A stretch of DNA of 64,000 nt from Pseudonocardia humida. GTDB lineage: Bacteria > Actinomycetota > Actinomycetes > Mycobacteriales > Pseudonocardiaceae. The position numbers and the translations under genes were made by a program. The DNA is taken from the NCBI RefSeq assembly GCF_023898865.1, contig NZ_JAGSOV010000039.1:1-64000 (forward strand), written 5' to 3'. The notes beneath the pieces were generated by a model. That model was not told where the DNA came from, ran no database searches, and saw only the letters and a list, made by a program, of their open reading frames with translations. Positions 9,283 to 17,422 of this stretch are shown in pieces (the first letter of the stretch is position 1; the number at the start of each line of letters is the position of its first letter).

Positions 9283-10248
9283 GTGTTGTCACGAATGTCG
9301 GGGATCAACCTCGCCCGCGGCGCGGCGATCGGTGTCGTGGAGGCCGTTCCCGGGGTGAGCGGCGGGACCATGGCGCTCGTCGTCGGGATCTACGAGCGGC
9401 TGATCGCCCAGGGCGGCCACCTCGTCGGCGCCGCGCGAGCGGTGCTGCCGGGCGGCCGGGCGCGCCCCCGGGACGAGCTCCGCCGCCTGGACTGGGCCCT
9501 GCTCGTACCGGTCGCGGCCGGGATGGTCCTCGCCGTCGTCGTCGCCTCCCGGGTGCTGCCGGACCTCATCGAGGCGCACCCGGTGGGTTCGCGCGCCGTC
9601 TTCTTCGGCATGGTCGCGGCCTCGGTCGCCGTCCCGCTGCGGATCACCGGGATGCTGCGCGGAGTCCGCGAATGGGTGCTGGTCGTGGTGGCCTTCGCGG
9701 TGACGTTCGTGGTGAGCGGGTTGCCCCCGGCCGCGGGGGAGGGCCGGCCGCCGTACTGGCTGGTCGGCATCGCCGCCGCGATCGCGATCTGCGCGCTGGT
9801 CCTGCCCGGCTTCTCCGGGTCCTTCCTGCTGCTGGTCTTCGGCCTCTACGAGCCCACCCTGCGTGCGGTCGCCGAGTTCGACCTCGCCTACCTCGCGGTG
9901 TTCGGGCTGGGCGCGCTGATCGGCCTCGGCTCGTTCGTGGCGCTGCTGCAGTGGCTGCTGGAGCACCACCACCGCACCCTGATGGTGGTCGTGGCCGGCG
10001 TCCTGCTCGGCGCGCTGCGCGCGCTGTGGCCGTGGCAGGACGACGTGCGTGGGCTGCTCCTCCCGGACCCGAGCGGGATCGTGATGGTGGTGCCGGCCCT
10101 GCTGGGCGCGGCGCTCGTCGTCGGCATCATGCTGCTGGAGCGCCGCCTGGGGACCCCCGCCGCCGCCGACCCGCAGGACCTGCCCACCGTGCCCATCCCC
10201 CGGGTGCGTCACCAGCCCGACCCGTACCAGGGCAGGCGCCGGAAGTGA
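9283..10248 (+). CDS. DUF368 family protein, predicted undecaprenyl-phosphate translocase (PopT-type)
   Basis: A 321-residue membrane protein with about eight hydrophobic segments. The family signature GAAIGVVEAVPGVSGGTMAL is at residues 12-32 and its second copy is LVLPGFSGSFLLLVFGLYE. DUF368 proteins were identified as flippases that recycle the C55-phosphate carrier lipid for cell-wall synthesis. The GTG at 9283 fits a leaderless start; ATG at 9295 is an alternative. The protein ends in a basic tail. It is a single gene converging on a MerR-GAF regulator. Confidence 0.87.
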   Translation: MLSRMSGINLARGAAIGVVEAVPGVSGGTMALVVGIYERLIAQGGHLVGAARAVLPGGRARPRDELRRLDWALLVPVAAGMVLAVVVASRVLPDLIEAHPVGSRAVFFGMVAASVAVPLRITGMLRGVREWVLVVVAFAVTFVVSGLPPAAGEGRPPYWLVGIAAAIAICALVLPGFSGSFLLLVFGLYEPTLRAVAEFDLAYLAVFGLGALIGLGSFVALLQWLLEHHHRTLMVVVAGVLLGALRALWPWQDDVRGLLLPDPSGIVMVVPALLGAALVVGIMLLERRLGTPAAADPQDLPTVPIPRVRHQPDPYQGRRRK

Positions 10249-10330
10249 CACCGGCATCCCGGCGGAGCGGTCGGATGGGGCCGGGCACCGACGAGCAGGT
10301 GGGCATTCTTTCGCATGCCCCCGACACGTC

Positions 10331-10347
10331 CGGCGCATGGTGCGCCG
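10331..10347. terminator. Hairpin between convergent genes
   Basis: CGGCGCA-TGG-TGCGCCG, a perfect 7-bp stem with a 3-nt loop, lies between the ends of the DUF368 gene and the MerR-GAF gene. No U-tract follows, as is usual in high-GC actinobacteria. Confidence 0.45.
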
Positions 10348-10348
10348 A

Positions 10349-11116
10349 TCAGTCCGACCGCCTCACCGGCCGCGCTGAGCCGATCTCCGTGCCGATCTCC
10401 GTGCCGATCTCCGTGCCGATCTCCGCGCTGATGATCGCGATGTGGGCCAGCCGCTGCTCCAGCGCGGCGATCCGGCGCTGGTCGGCGACGACGGAGGCGA
10501 GCAGGTCGCGGAAGGCGTCGACCACCCGCAGCTCGCCGGGCAGCAGTTCGCGCCCGACCGGGCGGACCACGAACAGCGCGCCGTCGCCGTGGGGGAGGGC
10601 GACGGTGAGGCCGTGACCGGTCGAGCGGGGTTCGGGGAACGCGGTCGCGGCGGCGTCGAAGAACCGGGGGCGGCCGGTCTGCGCGGCGTCGACCACGGGT
10701 GGCGGCGCCGGGTCCGCGGCCAGGCGCTCGGCCAGCCAGCGGGGCACCCCGAACGCCGCGGTGAACCGCAGGCCGGTCCCGTCGCGTAGGTAGAGCCCGG
10801 CGCTGTCGGCGCCCATGGCCTGCGCGACCGGCCGGAGCGCGGCCCGCGCCGCCGCGACGAGCCCGGCGGTGGTCGGCGCGGGAGCCCGGGCCGGGTCGGG
10901 TGGGACCGGGCCGGACGCGATGAGCGGCTCGGCGCCGCTGCGGTGCACGTAGCGGTCGAGCTCGGCGGTGCTGTAGCGGCGGTGCCCGCCCGGCGTCCGC
11001 ATCGGGACGAGCACGCCGGCCTCCTCGGCGGCGAGCAGCGTCGTACGGCTCATACCGAGCGTCCGCGCGGCCTCACCGACGGTCATCCAGCGGTCGGCGG
11101 ACGGAGTGCGATCCAC
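10349..11116 (-). CDS. MerR-type HTH regulator with GAF domain
   Basis: A 255-residue regulator. Residues about 10-60 form a MerR/excisionase-like helix-turn-helix (MTVGEAARTLGMSRTTLLAAE, then TPGGHRRYSTAELDRY). Residues about 85-225 resemble a GAF sensory domain (FTAAFGVPRWLAERL, LFVVRPVGRELLPGELRVVDAF). A short coiled coil follows. The C-terminus contains the tetrapeptide EIGT repeated in tandem. GTG at 11114-11116 is the chosen start. It is divergent from the SDR genes and could control them through the palindrome between them; that is inference. Confidence 0.75.
   Translation of the reverse strand: MDRTPSADRWMTVGEAARTLGMSRTTLLAAEEAGVLVPMRTPGGHRRYSTAELDRYVHRSGAEPLIASGPVPPDPARAPAPTTAGLVAAARAALRPVAQAMGADSAGLYLRDGTGLRFTAAFGVPRWLAERLAADPAPPPVVDAAQTGRPRFFDAAATAFPEPRSTGHGLTVALPHGDGALFVVRPVGRELLPGELRVVDAFRDLLASVVADQRRIAALEQRLAHIAIISAEIGTEIGTEIGTEIGSARPVRRSD
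10381..10428. repeat. Four tandem 12-bp repeats within the regulator C-terminus
   Basis: CGATCTCCGTGC is repeated three times, then once with one change. In frame it encodes EIGT repeats at the end of the MerR-GAF protein. The repeat number may vary between strains by slippage. Confidence 0.9.
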
Positions 11117-11205
11117 GCCCGGCACCCCCGATCCGCATGGAACCGTGCAACAACGATTCGACGACCCTCTCCACTGAGTGCTACACCTCACCTGACAGCG
11201 TGGTC

Positions 11206-11247
11206 AACCGCACGGAACCGCCGGACACCCGGCGGTTCCGTACGGTT
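11206..11247. promoter_or_regulatory. Long near-perfect palindrome upstream of the SDR cluster
   Basis: AACCGCACGGAACCGCCGG pairs with CCGGCGGTTCCGTACGGTT around an ACAC centre: 18 of 19 positions are complementary, and the inner 13 are perfect. It ends 21 bp before the GTG of the first SDR gene, between divergent genes. It could be a large operator for a dimeric regulator or, in RNA, a very stable leader hairpin. Confidence 0.8.
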
Positions 11248-11268
11248 CTGCACAGTTCGGGAGGTGGC

Positions 11269-12093
11269 GTGGCCGATCCGGCGCGCGGCCTCCCCGACCT
11301 CACCGGGCAGGTCGCGCTGGTCACCGGAGCGGCCCGCGGGCAGGGCCGGTCGCACTGCATCGCGCTGGCCGAGGCCGGGGCCGACATCGCCGCCCTCGAC
11401 GTCTGCCGCGACCTCGACGTCCCCGCCTACCCGCTGGCCACCCGCGCCGACCTGGACGACGTCGTCGCAGAGGTCGAGGCGCGCGACCGGCGGGCACTGC
11501 CGCTGGTCGCCGACGTCCGCGACCCGGAAGGCGTGGAGGCGGCCGTCGCCGAGGTGGAGCGCGCGTTCGGCCGGCTCGACATCCTGGTCAACAACGCCGC
11601 CGTGGTCACCAGCGCGCCGTTCTGGGAGCTCACCGAGCCGCAGTGGGGCGCCGTCGTCGACACCAACCTGTCGGGCGTGTGGCGCACCAGCCGGGCCGCC
11701 ACCGCGATGCTGCGCCGCTCCCCGCGCGGGCGCATCGTCAACATCTCCTCGACCGGCGGCGTGCGGGCGGTCGCCGAGTTCGCCCACTACGTGGCGGCCA
11801 AGCACGGCGTCGTCGGGCTGACCAAGGCAATGGCGATCGAGCTGGCGGGCGACCGGGTCACGGTCAACGCCATCCTGCCCGGCGCCGTCGACTCGCCGAT
11901 GCTGGCCGGGCTGGCCGACGAGCTCGGCCTCACCCCCGACGACGTGCACAAGCGCTGGCTGCACGACCAGCTGCTGGTCGAGGTCATCGCGCCGGGCGAG
12001 GTCACCGGTGCCCTGCTCTGGCTGCTCAGCGACGCCGCCCGGCACGTCACCGGGCACTGCCTCGCCGTCGACGGAGGCGCACTGGCCCGCTGA
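11269..12093 (+). CDS. Mycofactocin-coupled SDR family oxidoreductase (first of three)
   Basis: A 274-residue Rossmann-fold dehydrogenase. The cofactor motif is [22 protein letters not shown], followed by the 20-25-residue insertion (LDVCRDLDVPAYPLATRADLDD) that marks the mycofactocin-coupled SDR subfamily, in which NAD(H) is held tightly and electrons pass to mycofactocin. The catalytic set reads NISSTGG with HYVAAKHG (Ser, Tyr, Lys). The GTG start has GGGAGG four bases upstream. It opens a run of three paralogues on the plus strand. Confidence 0.9.
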   Translation: MADPARGLPDLTGQVALVTGAARGQGRSHCIALAEAGADIAALDVCRDLDVPAYPLATRADLDDVVAEVEARDRRALPLVADVRDPEGVEAAVAEVERAFGRLDILVNNAAVVTSAPFWELTEPQWGAVVDTNLSGVWRTSRAATAMLRRSPRGRIVNISSTGGVRAVAEFAHYVAAKHGVVGLTKAMAIELAGDRVTVNAILPGAVDSPMLAGLADELGLTPDDVHKRWLHDQLLVEVIAPGEVTGALLWLLSDAARHVTGHCLAVDGGALAR

Positions 12094-12131
12094 CCCCGCA
12101 GATTTTCCACCCACTGTCTCGAGGAGGAGCG

Positions 12132-12968
12132 ATGGGCAAGTTCGACGGCAAGGTCGTGCTGATCACCGGGGGCGCGCGCGGGCAGGGCAGGTCGCACGCG
12201 CTGCGCTTCGCCCAGGAGGGCGCCGACGTCGCCTTCTGCGACATCGCCTCGCAGCTGGACACCGTCCCCTACCCGATGGCGCAGCCGAGCGACCTCGACG
12301 ACACGGTCAAGATGGTCGAGGACCTGGACCGGCGCTGCGTCGCCGCGCGGGCCGACGTGCGCGACCTCGGGGAGGTCCAGGCGTTCGTCGAGCAGGCCAG
12401 CACCGAGCTGGGCCGGGTGGACTTCCTGCTGGCCAACGCGGGCATCCTGTCGATGTCGTCGATCGCGGAGATGGACTCCGCGACCTGGCAGGAGATGATC
12501 GACACCAACCTGACCGGCGTCTTCCACGCCATGCGCGCGGTCCTGCCGATCATGATCGAGCAGAACCACGGTCGGATCGTGGCCACCTCGTCGACCGCGG
12601 GCAAGATGGGCTTCCCGAACATCGGCCACTACGCCGCGGCCAAGTGGGGCGTGATCGGGCTGGTGAAGTCGCTGGCCCGGGAGGTGGCGGCGAACGGCAT
12701 CACCGTCAACGCGGTCTGCCCGACCACCGTGGACACCCCGATGGTGCAGAACGAGCCGACCTACCGGCTGTTCCTGCCCGACAGCGCCGAGCCCTCCCGC
12801 GAGGAGGCGATGCCCGTCTTCCAGGCGATGAACGCGATCCCGGTCCCGTGGGTCGAGGCCGTCGACATCTCCAACGCGATGGCCTTCCTGTGCTCCGACG
12901 AGGCTCGCTACATCACCGGCGAGACGATCGCCGTCGCCGCCGGCATGACCGCCGCCAACGCCGGCTGA
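12132..12968 (+). CDS. Mycofactocin-coupled SDR family oxidoreductase (second of three)
   Basis: A 278-residue SDR with [20 protein letters not shown], the subfamily insertion FCDIASQLDTVPYPMAQPSD, ATSSTAG and HYAAAKWG as catalytic Ser and Tyr-Lys, and a C-terminal substrate loop (NEPTYRLFLPDSAEPSREEA) typical of terpenoid- or alcohol-oxidising members. ATG is preceded by GAGGAGGAGC. It is 38 bp downstream of the first SDR and clearly diverged from it, so the substrates probably differ. Confidence 0.92.
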   Translation: MGKFDGKVVLITGGARGQGRSHALRFAQEGADVAFCDIASQLDTVPYPMAQPSDLDDTVKMVEDLDRRCVAARADVRDLGEVQAFVEQASTELGRVDFLLANAGILSMSSIAEMDSATWQEMIDTNLTGVFHAMRAVLPIMIEQNHGRIVATSSTAGKMGFPNIGHYAAAKWGVIGLVKSLAREVAANGITVNAVCPTTVDTPMVQNEPTYRLFLPDSAEPSREEAMPVFQAMNAIPVPWVEAVDISNAMAFLCSDEARYITGETIAVAAGMTAANAG

Positions 12969-12995
12969 GCCGGCCCCACCCGGGAAGGAGACGAC

Positions 12996-13805
12996 GTGGC
13001 AGGACGACTGGAGGGCAAGGTCGCGCTCATCAGCGGCGCGGCACGGGGGCAGGGCCGTTCGCACGCCGTGCGGCTGGCCCAGGAGGGCGCCGACATCATC
13101 GCCTTCGACGTGTGCCGCCAGCTCGGCACCGTCCCCTACCCGATGGCCACCTCCGAGGACCTCGAGGAGACCGTGCGCCAGGTCGAGGACCTCGACCGGC
13201 GGATCGTCGCCCGCGAGGCCGACGTGCGCGAGCTCGGCGCGGTCCAGGCCGTCGTCGACGAGGGCGTCGGCGAGTTCGGCCGCCTCGACGTGGTGTGCGC
13301 CAACGCCGGCATCGCCGGGTTCGCCGAGAACACCTGGTCGATGACCGAGGAGCAGTGGGACGAGATGATCGCGGTCAACCTGACCGGGGTCTTCAAGACG
13401 GTGCGCGCCGCCGCCCCGAAGATGATCGAGGCGGGCAACGGCGGGTCCATCGTCATCACCAGCTCCACCGCCGGGGTCAAGGGCATGCCCGGCACCGCCC
13501 ACTACGTCGCGGCCAAGCACGGCGTGGTCGGGCTGATGCGCTCGCTGGCCAACGAGCTGGCGCCGTACTCGATCCGGGTCAACACCGTGCACCCCACCGG
13601 CGTCAACACGCCGATGATCCACAACGAGTTCATGGACCAGGTGCTGTCCAACCCCGACGGCGGGATCAACCTGACCAACGCGCTGCCGGTCAGCGAGGTC
13701 GAGGCGGTCGACATCTCCAACGCGATCCTCTGGCTGTCCTCCGACGAGGCCCGCTACGTCACCGGCGTCTCGCTGCCGGTGGACGCCGGGTTCCTGGGCA
13801 AGTAG
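12996..13805 (+). CDS. Mycofactocin-coupled SDR family oxidoreductase (third of three)
   Basis: A 269-residue [24 protein letters not shown], insertion [20 protein letters not shown], catalytic ITSSTAG and HYVAAKHG, and substrate loop THNEFMD-like ([17 protein letters not shown]). GTG start with AAGGAGACGAC upstream, 27 bp after the second SDR. The three genes, the ATPase/VWA pair and the P450 are all on one strand and may be one transcription unit for oxidising one class of alcohols or ketones. Confidence 0.92.
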   Translation: MAGRLEGKVALISGAARGQGRSHAVRLAQEGADIIAFDVCRQLGTVPYPMATSEDLEETVRQVEDLDRRIVAREADVRELGAVQAVVDEGVGEFGRLDVVCANAGIAGFAENTWSMTEEQWDEMIAVNLTGVFKTVRAAAPKMIEAGNGGSIVITSSTAGVKGMPGTAHYVAAKHGVVGLMRSLANELAPYSIRVNTVHPTGVNTPMIHNEFMDQVLSNPDGGINLTNALPVSEVEAVDISNAILWLSSDEARYVTGVSLPVDAGFLGK

Positions 13806-13808
13806 CCG

Positions 13809-14765
13809 ATGGCCGCATCACCGGAGGGGGCGCCCCGCGGCAGCGGGGCGCCCGCCCCCCGTTCGGGCGCCGCGGCCCGCCGCGACGACATCGCCCGCGA
13901 CGTCGTCGGTCGCCGCCGCGAGCTCGACCTCGTGCTCGCCGCGGTGACCGCCGGGCGCGACATCCTGCTGGAGGGCCCGCCGGGCACGTCCAAGTCGACG
14001 ATGCTGCGCGCGATCACCGCCAACTGGGGTGTGCCGTTCGTGCTGGTCGAGGGCAACGCCGAGCTCACACCGGCCCGGCTGGTCGGTCACCACAACCCGG
14101 CCCGGGTGCTCAAGGAGGACTACTCCGCGGCGAACTTCGTGCCCGGGCCGCTGGTGGAGGCCATGCGCGCGGGTGGGTTCCTCTACATCGAGGAGCTCAA
14201 CCGGGCCCCGGAGGACACGCTCAACGTCCTGCTGGGGGCGATGGCCGAGCGGGCGGTCGAGGTGCCGCGGGTCGGCGGGATCCGGGCGCTGCCCACGTTC
14301 CGGGTGCTGGCCTCGATGAACCCGTTCGACGACATCGGCACCGCGCGGATCTCCGACTCGGTCTACGACCGCTGGTGCCGCCTCGCCGTCGGCTACCAGG
14401 ACGAGGCCGAGGAACGGGCGATCGTCGCGGTGCGCACCGGATCCGCGGACGACCGGCTGATCGCCGACGGGGTGTCGCTCACCCGGGCCACCCGGGGCCA
14501 CCCCGAGCTGCGCCGCGGCTCCAGCGTGCGCGGCGCGATCGACCTGGTGGCGATCGCCCGCGAGCTGGCCGAGCTCGACAGCTACGGCAGCGGTGCCGAG
14601 CTGGACCGACCCCGCATGGTCCTCGACGCCGCGATGCTGGCGCTCTCCGGCCGGATCGGCGTCGACGAGGCCAGCGAGCTGACCCCGGAGCAGGTGATCA
14701 CCCAGATCTGGGAGGACCATTTTTTCTCGCGCCCCGGCGTGCGGCGCCGGGTCCCCATCGGCTAG
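13809..14765 (+). CDS. MoxR-type AAA+ ATPase
   Basis: A 318-residue AAA+ protein of the MoxR/Mg-chelatase-I class. Walker A is GPPGTSKSTML, Walker B FLYIEELNRAP, sensor 1 LASMNPFDDIG, and the C-terminal lid lies at residues about 215-300. The first 30 residues are Pro/Ala/Gly-rich and include a DNA hairpin at 13829-13852 (10-bp perfect stem, GGCA loop). There is no good ribosome-binding site at the ATG, so the true start may lie downstream of it. Family members work with a VWA partner as a metal-insertion or enzyme-activation chaperone. The partner is encoded immediately downstream, in the -1 frame. Confidence 0.85.
   Translation: MAASPEGAPRGSGAPAPRSGAAARRDDIARDVVGRRRELDLVLAAVTAGRDILLEGPPGTSKSTMLRAITANWGVPFVLVEGNAELTPARLVGHHNPARVLKEDYSAANFVPGPLVEAMRAGGFLYIEELNRAPEDTLNVLLGAMAERAVEVPRVGGIRALPTFRVLASMNPFDDIGTARISDSVYDRWCRLAVGYQDEAEERAIVAVRTGSADDRLIADGVSLTRATRGHPELRRGSSVRGAIDLVAIARELAELDSYGSGAELDRPRMVLDAAMLALSGRIGVDEASELTPEQVITQIWEDHFFSRPGVRRRVPIG
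13829..13852. repeat. 10-bp perfect hairpin at the start of the AAA gene
   Basis: GGCGCCCCGC-GGCA-GCGGGGCGCC. It falls inside the annotated N-terminus of the ATPase but outside its conserved domain. It may be an intergenic hairpin between the SDR genes and the ATPase if translation starts further downstream. Confidence 0.6.
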
Positions 14766-15751
14766 CGGTCGAGAACGCCGTCCGGCTGCCCGGCTCCGGC
14801 GACGGGCCGCGCGGGCTGGCCCCGCTGCGGCGCAGGCCCAAGCAGCTCACCGAGGCGCCCGCGCTGTTCGAGACGGGGAACGGTCCGCCGCTCGTGCTCG
14901 ACACCGCCGCGCTGCGGGACAAGGGCGCGCTGCCGGCCGGACCGACCGGCGGGCAGGGCGTGCTGGTCACCGGCGGGCCGGCGACCCGACGCGCCCTCGA
15001 CGAGCTGCTGGAGGACGTCGTGCCCGACCGCGAGGTCGCCGCGATGGCCCAGCGGATCGGGCGCCGGCTCGCGATCAGCCGCCGTCCGCGCGCGGACCGC
15101 CCCGATAGAGGGGCCGGGAAGCTCGCCTCGGTGCCCTACCGCTACCGCTCCGACGACATCGACCTCGACCGCACCATCGAGGTGCTCACCGAGCGCCCGG
15201 TGCCCGAGGACACCGACGTCGTCGTCCGCGAGCGGATGCGCTCGCGGCGGGCGGTGGTGCTGGTCGTGGACGTGTCCGGCTCGATGCGCGGGGAGAAGGT
15301 GCGCATCGCCGCGGCCACGGTGGCCGCCCTCTCGGCCGACCTGTCCGGGCACGGCGACCAGCTCGCCCTGGTGGCGTTCTGGTCCGACGCCGCGCTGGTC
15401 AAGCCGCTGGGCGGGCACGTGCCGCCCGGACGGCTGCTCGACCGGCTGCTGCGCATCCCCGCCCGCGGGCTGACGAACGTGCGGTTCGCGCTGGAGGTCG
15501 CGCACGCCGAGCTGAGCCGCTCCTCGGCCCGGCGGCGCTCCGCGGTGCTGCTCAGCGACGCCGTGCACAACGCCGGGCCCGATCCGCGCCCGTTCGCGCG
15601 CCGGTTCCCCGAGCTGCACGTGATGCTGGAGACCGACGGCGAGCACGACCTGCCGCTCGGCGCCGACCTCGCGCGGCTCGGGCACGGCCGGTTCGCCCCG
15701 GTGGCGACGCACCGCGACGTCGCCCCGGCCCTGAACCGCCTGCTGCGCTGA
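14762..15751 (+). CDS. VWA domain protein (CoxE/BchD-like), start codon unclear
   Basis: About 330 residues with a C-terminal von Willebrand A domain: MIDAS motif VVDVSGSMRGEK near residue 180, then ALVAFWSDAALVKPL, RGLTNVRFALEVA and LLSDAVHNAG. It is the expected partner of the preceding MoxR ATPase. The N-terminal part (RLPGSGDGPRGLAPLRRRP onward) looks conserved, but between the ATPase and GTG at 14894 this frame has no ATG, GTG or TTG. The start position given is only where the ATPase stop falls. Either ribosomes enter by a -1 shift from the ATPase frame (a T6 run is at 14720-14725), a rare start is used, or one base is wrong here. Confidence 0.72.
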   Translation, partial: LAVENAVRLPGSGDGPRGLAPLRRRPKQLTEAPALFETGNGPPLVLDTAALRDKGALPAGPTGGQGVLVTGGPATRRALDELLEDVVPDREVAAMAQRIGRRLAISRRPRADRPDRGAGKLASVPYRYRSDDIDLDRTIEVLTERPVPEDTDVVVRERMRSRRAVVLVVDVSGSMRGEKVRIAAATVAALSADLSGHGDQLALVAFWSDAALVKPLGGHVPPGRLLDRLLRIPARGLTNVRFALEVAHAELSRSSARRRSAVLLSDAVHNAGPDPRPFARRFPELHVMLETDGEHDLPLGADLARLGHGRFAPVATHRDVAPALNRLLR

Positions 15752-15817
15752 CCTGAGAGGGTGCACGCGGAGTCACTCAACGTGAAATTCGGTGTACCCG
15801 TTCGGGTGATCCGCCGG

Positions 15818-15823
15818 TAGGTT
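15818..15823 (+). promoter_or_regulatory. Candidate -10 element for the P450 gene
   Basis: TAGGTT, 43 bp before the P450 ATG and inside the 114-bp gap after the VWA gene; this gap is less GC-rich than its surroundings. It allows the P450 gene to have its own promoter. Confidence 0.35.
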
Positions 15824-15865
15824 CCTGCGTGCAACCACCCGTGCACGCAGCGTCCCGGAGGACAC

Positions 15866-17074
15866 ATGACCGCGGTCCCGCAGTCCTGCCCGGTCACCAC
15901 CGACTTCCGGTTCGCCGGGGTCGGCGACGTCCTCGGCGGGTTCGCCCGCTTCGACGCCCTGCAGGACGAGCACCGCGTCTGGCGGGTCGAGGAGCCGGGC
16001 GGGTCGTACTGGATGGTGCTCGACCGCGAACTCGCCCTGCGCGGGCTGCAGGACCACGAGACCTTCTCCAGCTCGGCCATCACCCCGCTGGACCCGGACC
16101 CGCAGCTGCGCATGATCCCGATCCAGCTCGACCCGCCGGAGCACGGCAAGTGGCGGCGGCTGATGTCGGGCTACTTCTCCCCGCGGCGCATCCGCGAGCT
16201 CTCCGAGCGCATCGAGGCCCGGGTCACCGAGCTGCTCGACGAGCTGGAGCCGCGCGGCGAGTGCGACTACGTGCACGACTTCGCCTTCCGGTTCCCGACG
16301 GTCATCTTCCTGGAGATCGTCGGGCTGCCCGTGTCGGAGCTGCCGACCTTCGTCGACTGGGTCACCGCGGCCCTGCACGCCGACGAGGACGGCGTGCTCG
16401 ACCGGGCCAAGCAGGTCGCGGTGATGCGCCAGGTCATGGGCCGGCTCGCGGTGGAGCTGCAGCAGCGCCGGGCCGCACCCGACCCGGGAGCCGCCGACAT
16501 CCTCAGCCACGCCCTGGACTGGGAGGTCGACGGGCGCCCGGCGACCGACCAGGAGGTGCTGTCCTGCTGCCTGCTGCTGTTCCTGGCCGGGCTGGACACG
16601 GTGGCCAACGAGCTGTCGATGGCCACCCACCACCTGGCCACCAGCCCCACCGACCGGGCCGCGCTCGCCGCGCACCCGGACCGCGCCGGCGCGGCCGTCG
16701 AGGAGCTGCTGCGCGCGTTCACCATCACCCAGCTGGCCCGCAAGGTCACCCGGGACACCGAGTTCGGGGGCCAGCAGCTCCGCGCGGGCGAGATGGTGGT
16801 GTTCAGCCTGGCCGCGGCCAACCGCGACACCGCGGCGCTCGACCGGGCCCGCGAGGTCGTGCTCGACCGCGAGCCCGTCCCGCACTACGCGTTCGGCGCC
16901 GGGCCGCACCGCTGCCTCGGCTCGCACCTGGCCCGCCAGGAGATGGAGATCGCGCTGCGGCTCTGGCACCAGCGCATCCCGGACTACGCACTGGCCACCG
17001 ACGCTCCGGTGCGGGAGTACCGCAGCAGCGTCTACGGCGTCATCGACCTGCCGCTGCGCTGGGCGCCTACCTGA
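15866..17074 (+). CDS. Cytochrome P450
   Basis: A 402-residue soluble bacterial P450. The I-helix oxygen-activation motif is FLAGLDTVAN, the K-helix ExxR is EELLRAF, and the haem-binding loop is FGAGPHRCLGSHLARQEM with Cys as fifth ligand. The ATG follows CCCGGAGGACAC. No ferredoxin or reductase gene is adjacent. The position after three mycofactocin-coupled SDRs suggests hydroxylation of the same compound class, with the resulting alcohol oxidised by the SDRs; that is inference. The CYP family could not be assigned. Confidence 0.92.
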   Translation: MTAVPQSCPVTTDFRFAGVGDVLGGFARFDALQDEHRVWRVEEPGGSYWMVLDRELALRGLQDHETFSSSAITPLDPDPQLRMIPIQLDPPEHGKWRRLMSGYFSPRRIRELSERIEARVTELLDELEPRGECDYVHDFAFRFPTVIFLEIVGLPVSELPTFVDWVTAALHADEDGVLDRAKQVAVMRQVMGRLAVELQQRRAAPDPGAADILSHALDWEVDGRPATDQEVLSCCLLLFLAGLDTVANELSMATHHLATSPTDRAALAAHPDRAGAAVEELLRAFTITQLARKVTRDTEFGGQQLRAGEMVVFSLAAANRDTAALDRAREVVLDREPVPHYAFGAGPHRCLGSHLARQEMEIALRLWHQRIPDYALATDAPVREYRSSVYGVIDLPLRWAPT

Positions 17075-17087
17075 GCCCCGCCGGGGG

Positions 17088-17141
17088 TCAGTGCACGCAG
17101 AACTCGTTGCCCTCCGGGTCGGTCATCACCACCCAGAACTC
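17088..17141 (-). pseudogene. C-terminal tip of a VOC (glyoxalase-fold) protein
   Basis: Reading leftward, the frame ends EFWVVMTDPEGNEFCVH-stop, the characteristic C-terminus of VOC-family proteins (the Glu in PEGNEFC is normally a metal ligand). Upstream of this the homology stops abruptly in transposase-like sequence. It marks the left edge of the accessory segment; an N-terminal VOC tip on the same strand lies at 25608-25652. Confidence 0.7.
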
Positions 17142-17152
17142 GCTCCGCCGAG

Positions 17153-17422
17153 GTGCTGCGGGCGCCGGCCGCCCGGGTCAACGGCCGCAAGCGGTTCATC
17201 GTCACCGACACCGTCGACCGGACCGCCAGCGGCGACCTGATCAAGCGGTGGATCGACAAGCGGTCCAACTGGCGCTGCGGCGACGCGCCAGCGGTGCGCT
17301 GCCTGGAGTGCAACGGCTCCGGCATCCACGACCCCGCCTGCATCTGCTCGCGCGGCTCCAGCGGGAAGTGCCACTCCTGCGAAGGCCGGAAGAAGGTCCG
17401 CGTGCACAGGCCGGGGGCGTGA
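17153..17422 (+). pseudogene. Chimeric ORF: transposase-like fragment joined to a Cys-rich mobile-element segment
   Basis: The first 25 residues contain ARVNGRKRFIVTDT, which resembles the VNGRKRHxxVDT block around a catalytic Asp of IS5-type DDE transposases. The remainder (residues about 30-88) is unrelated: CLECNGSGIHDPACICSRG with CHSCEGRKK, a zinc-finger-like cysteine pattern seen in small proteins of actinomycete integrative elements and phages. The mixture and lack of a ribosome-binding site suggest a recombination scar whose downstream half may once have been a functional gene. Its stop overlaps the next small ORF by 4 bp (GTGA). Confidence 0.45.

Noticed and set aside
12008..15751. 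A 1247-residue plus-strand frame spanning two SDR genes, the ATPase and the VWA gene
   Set aside because: Only the last 330 codons are coding (VWA); the rest is out of frame with the SDR and ATPase genes.
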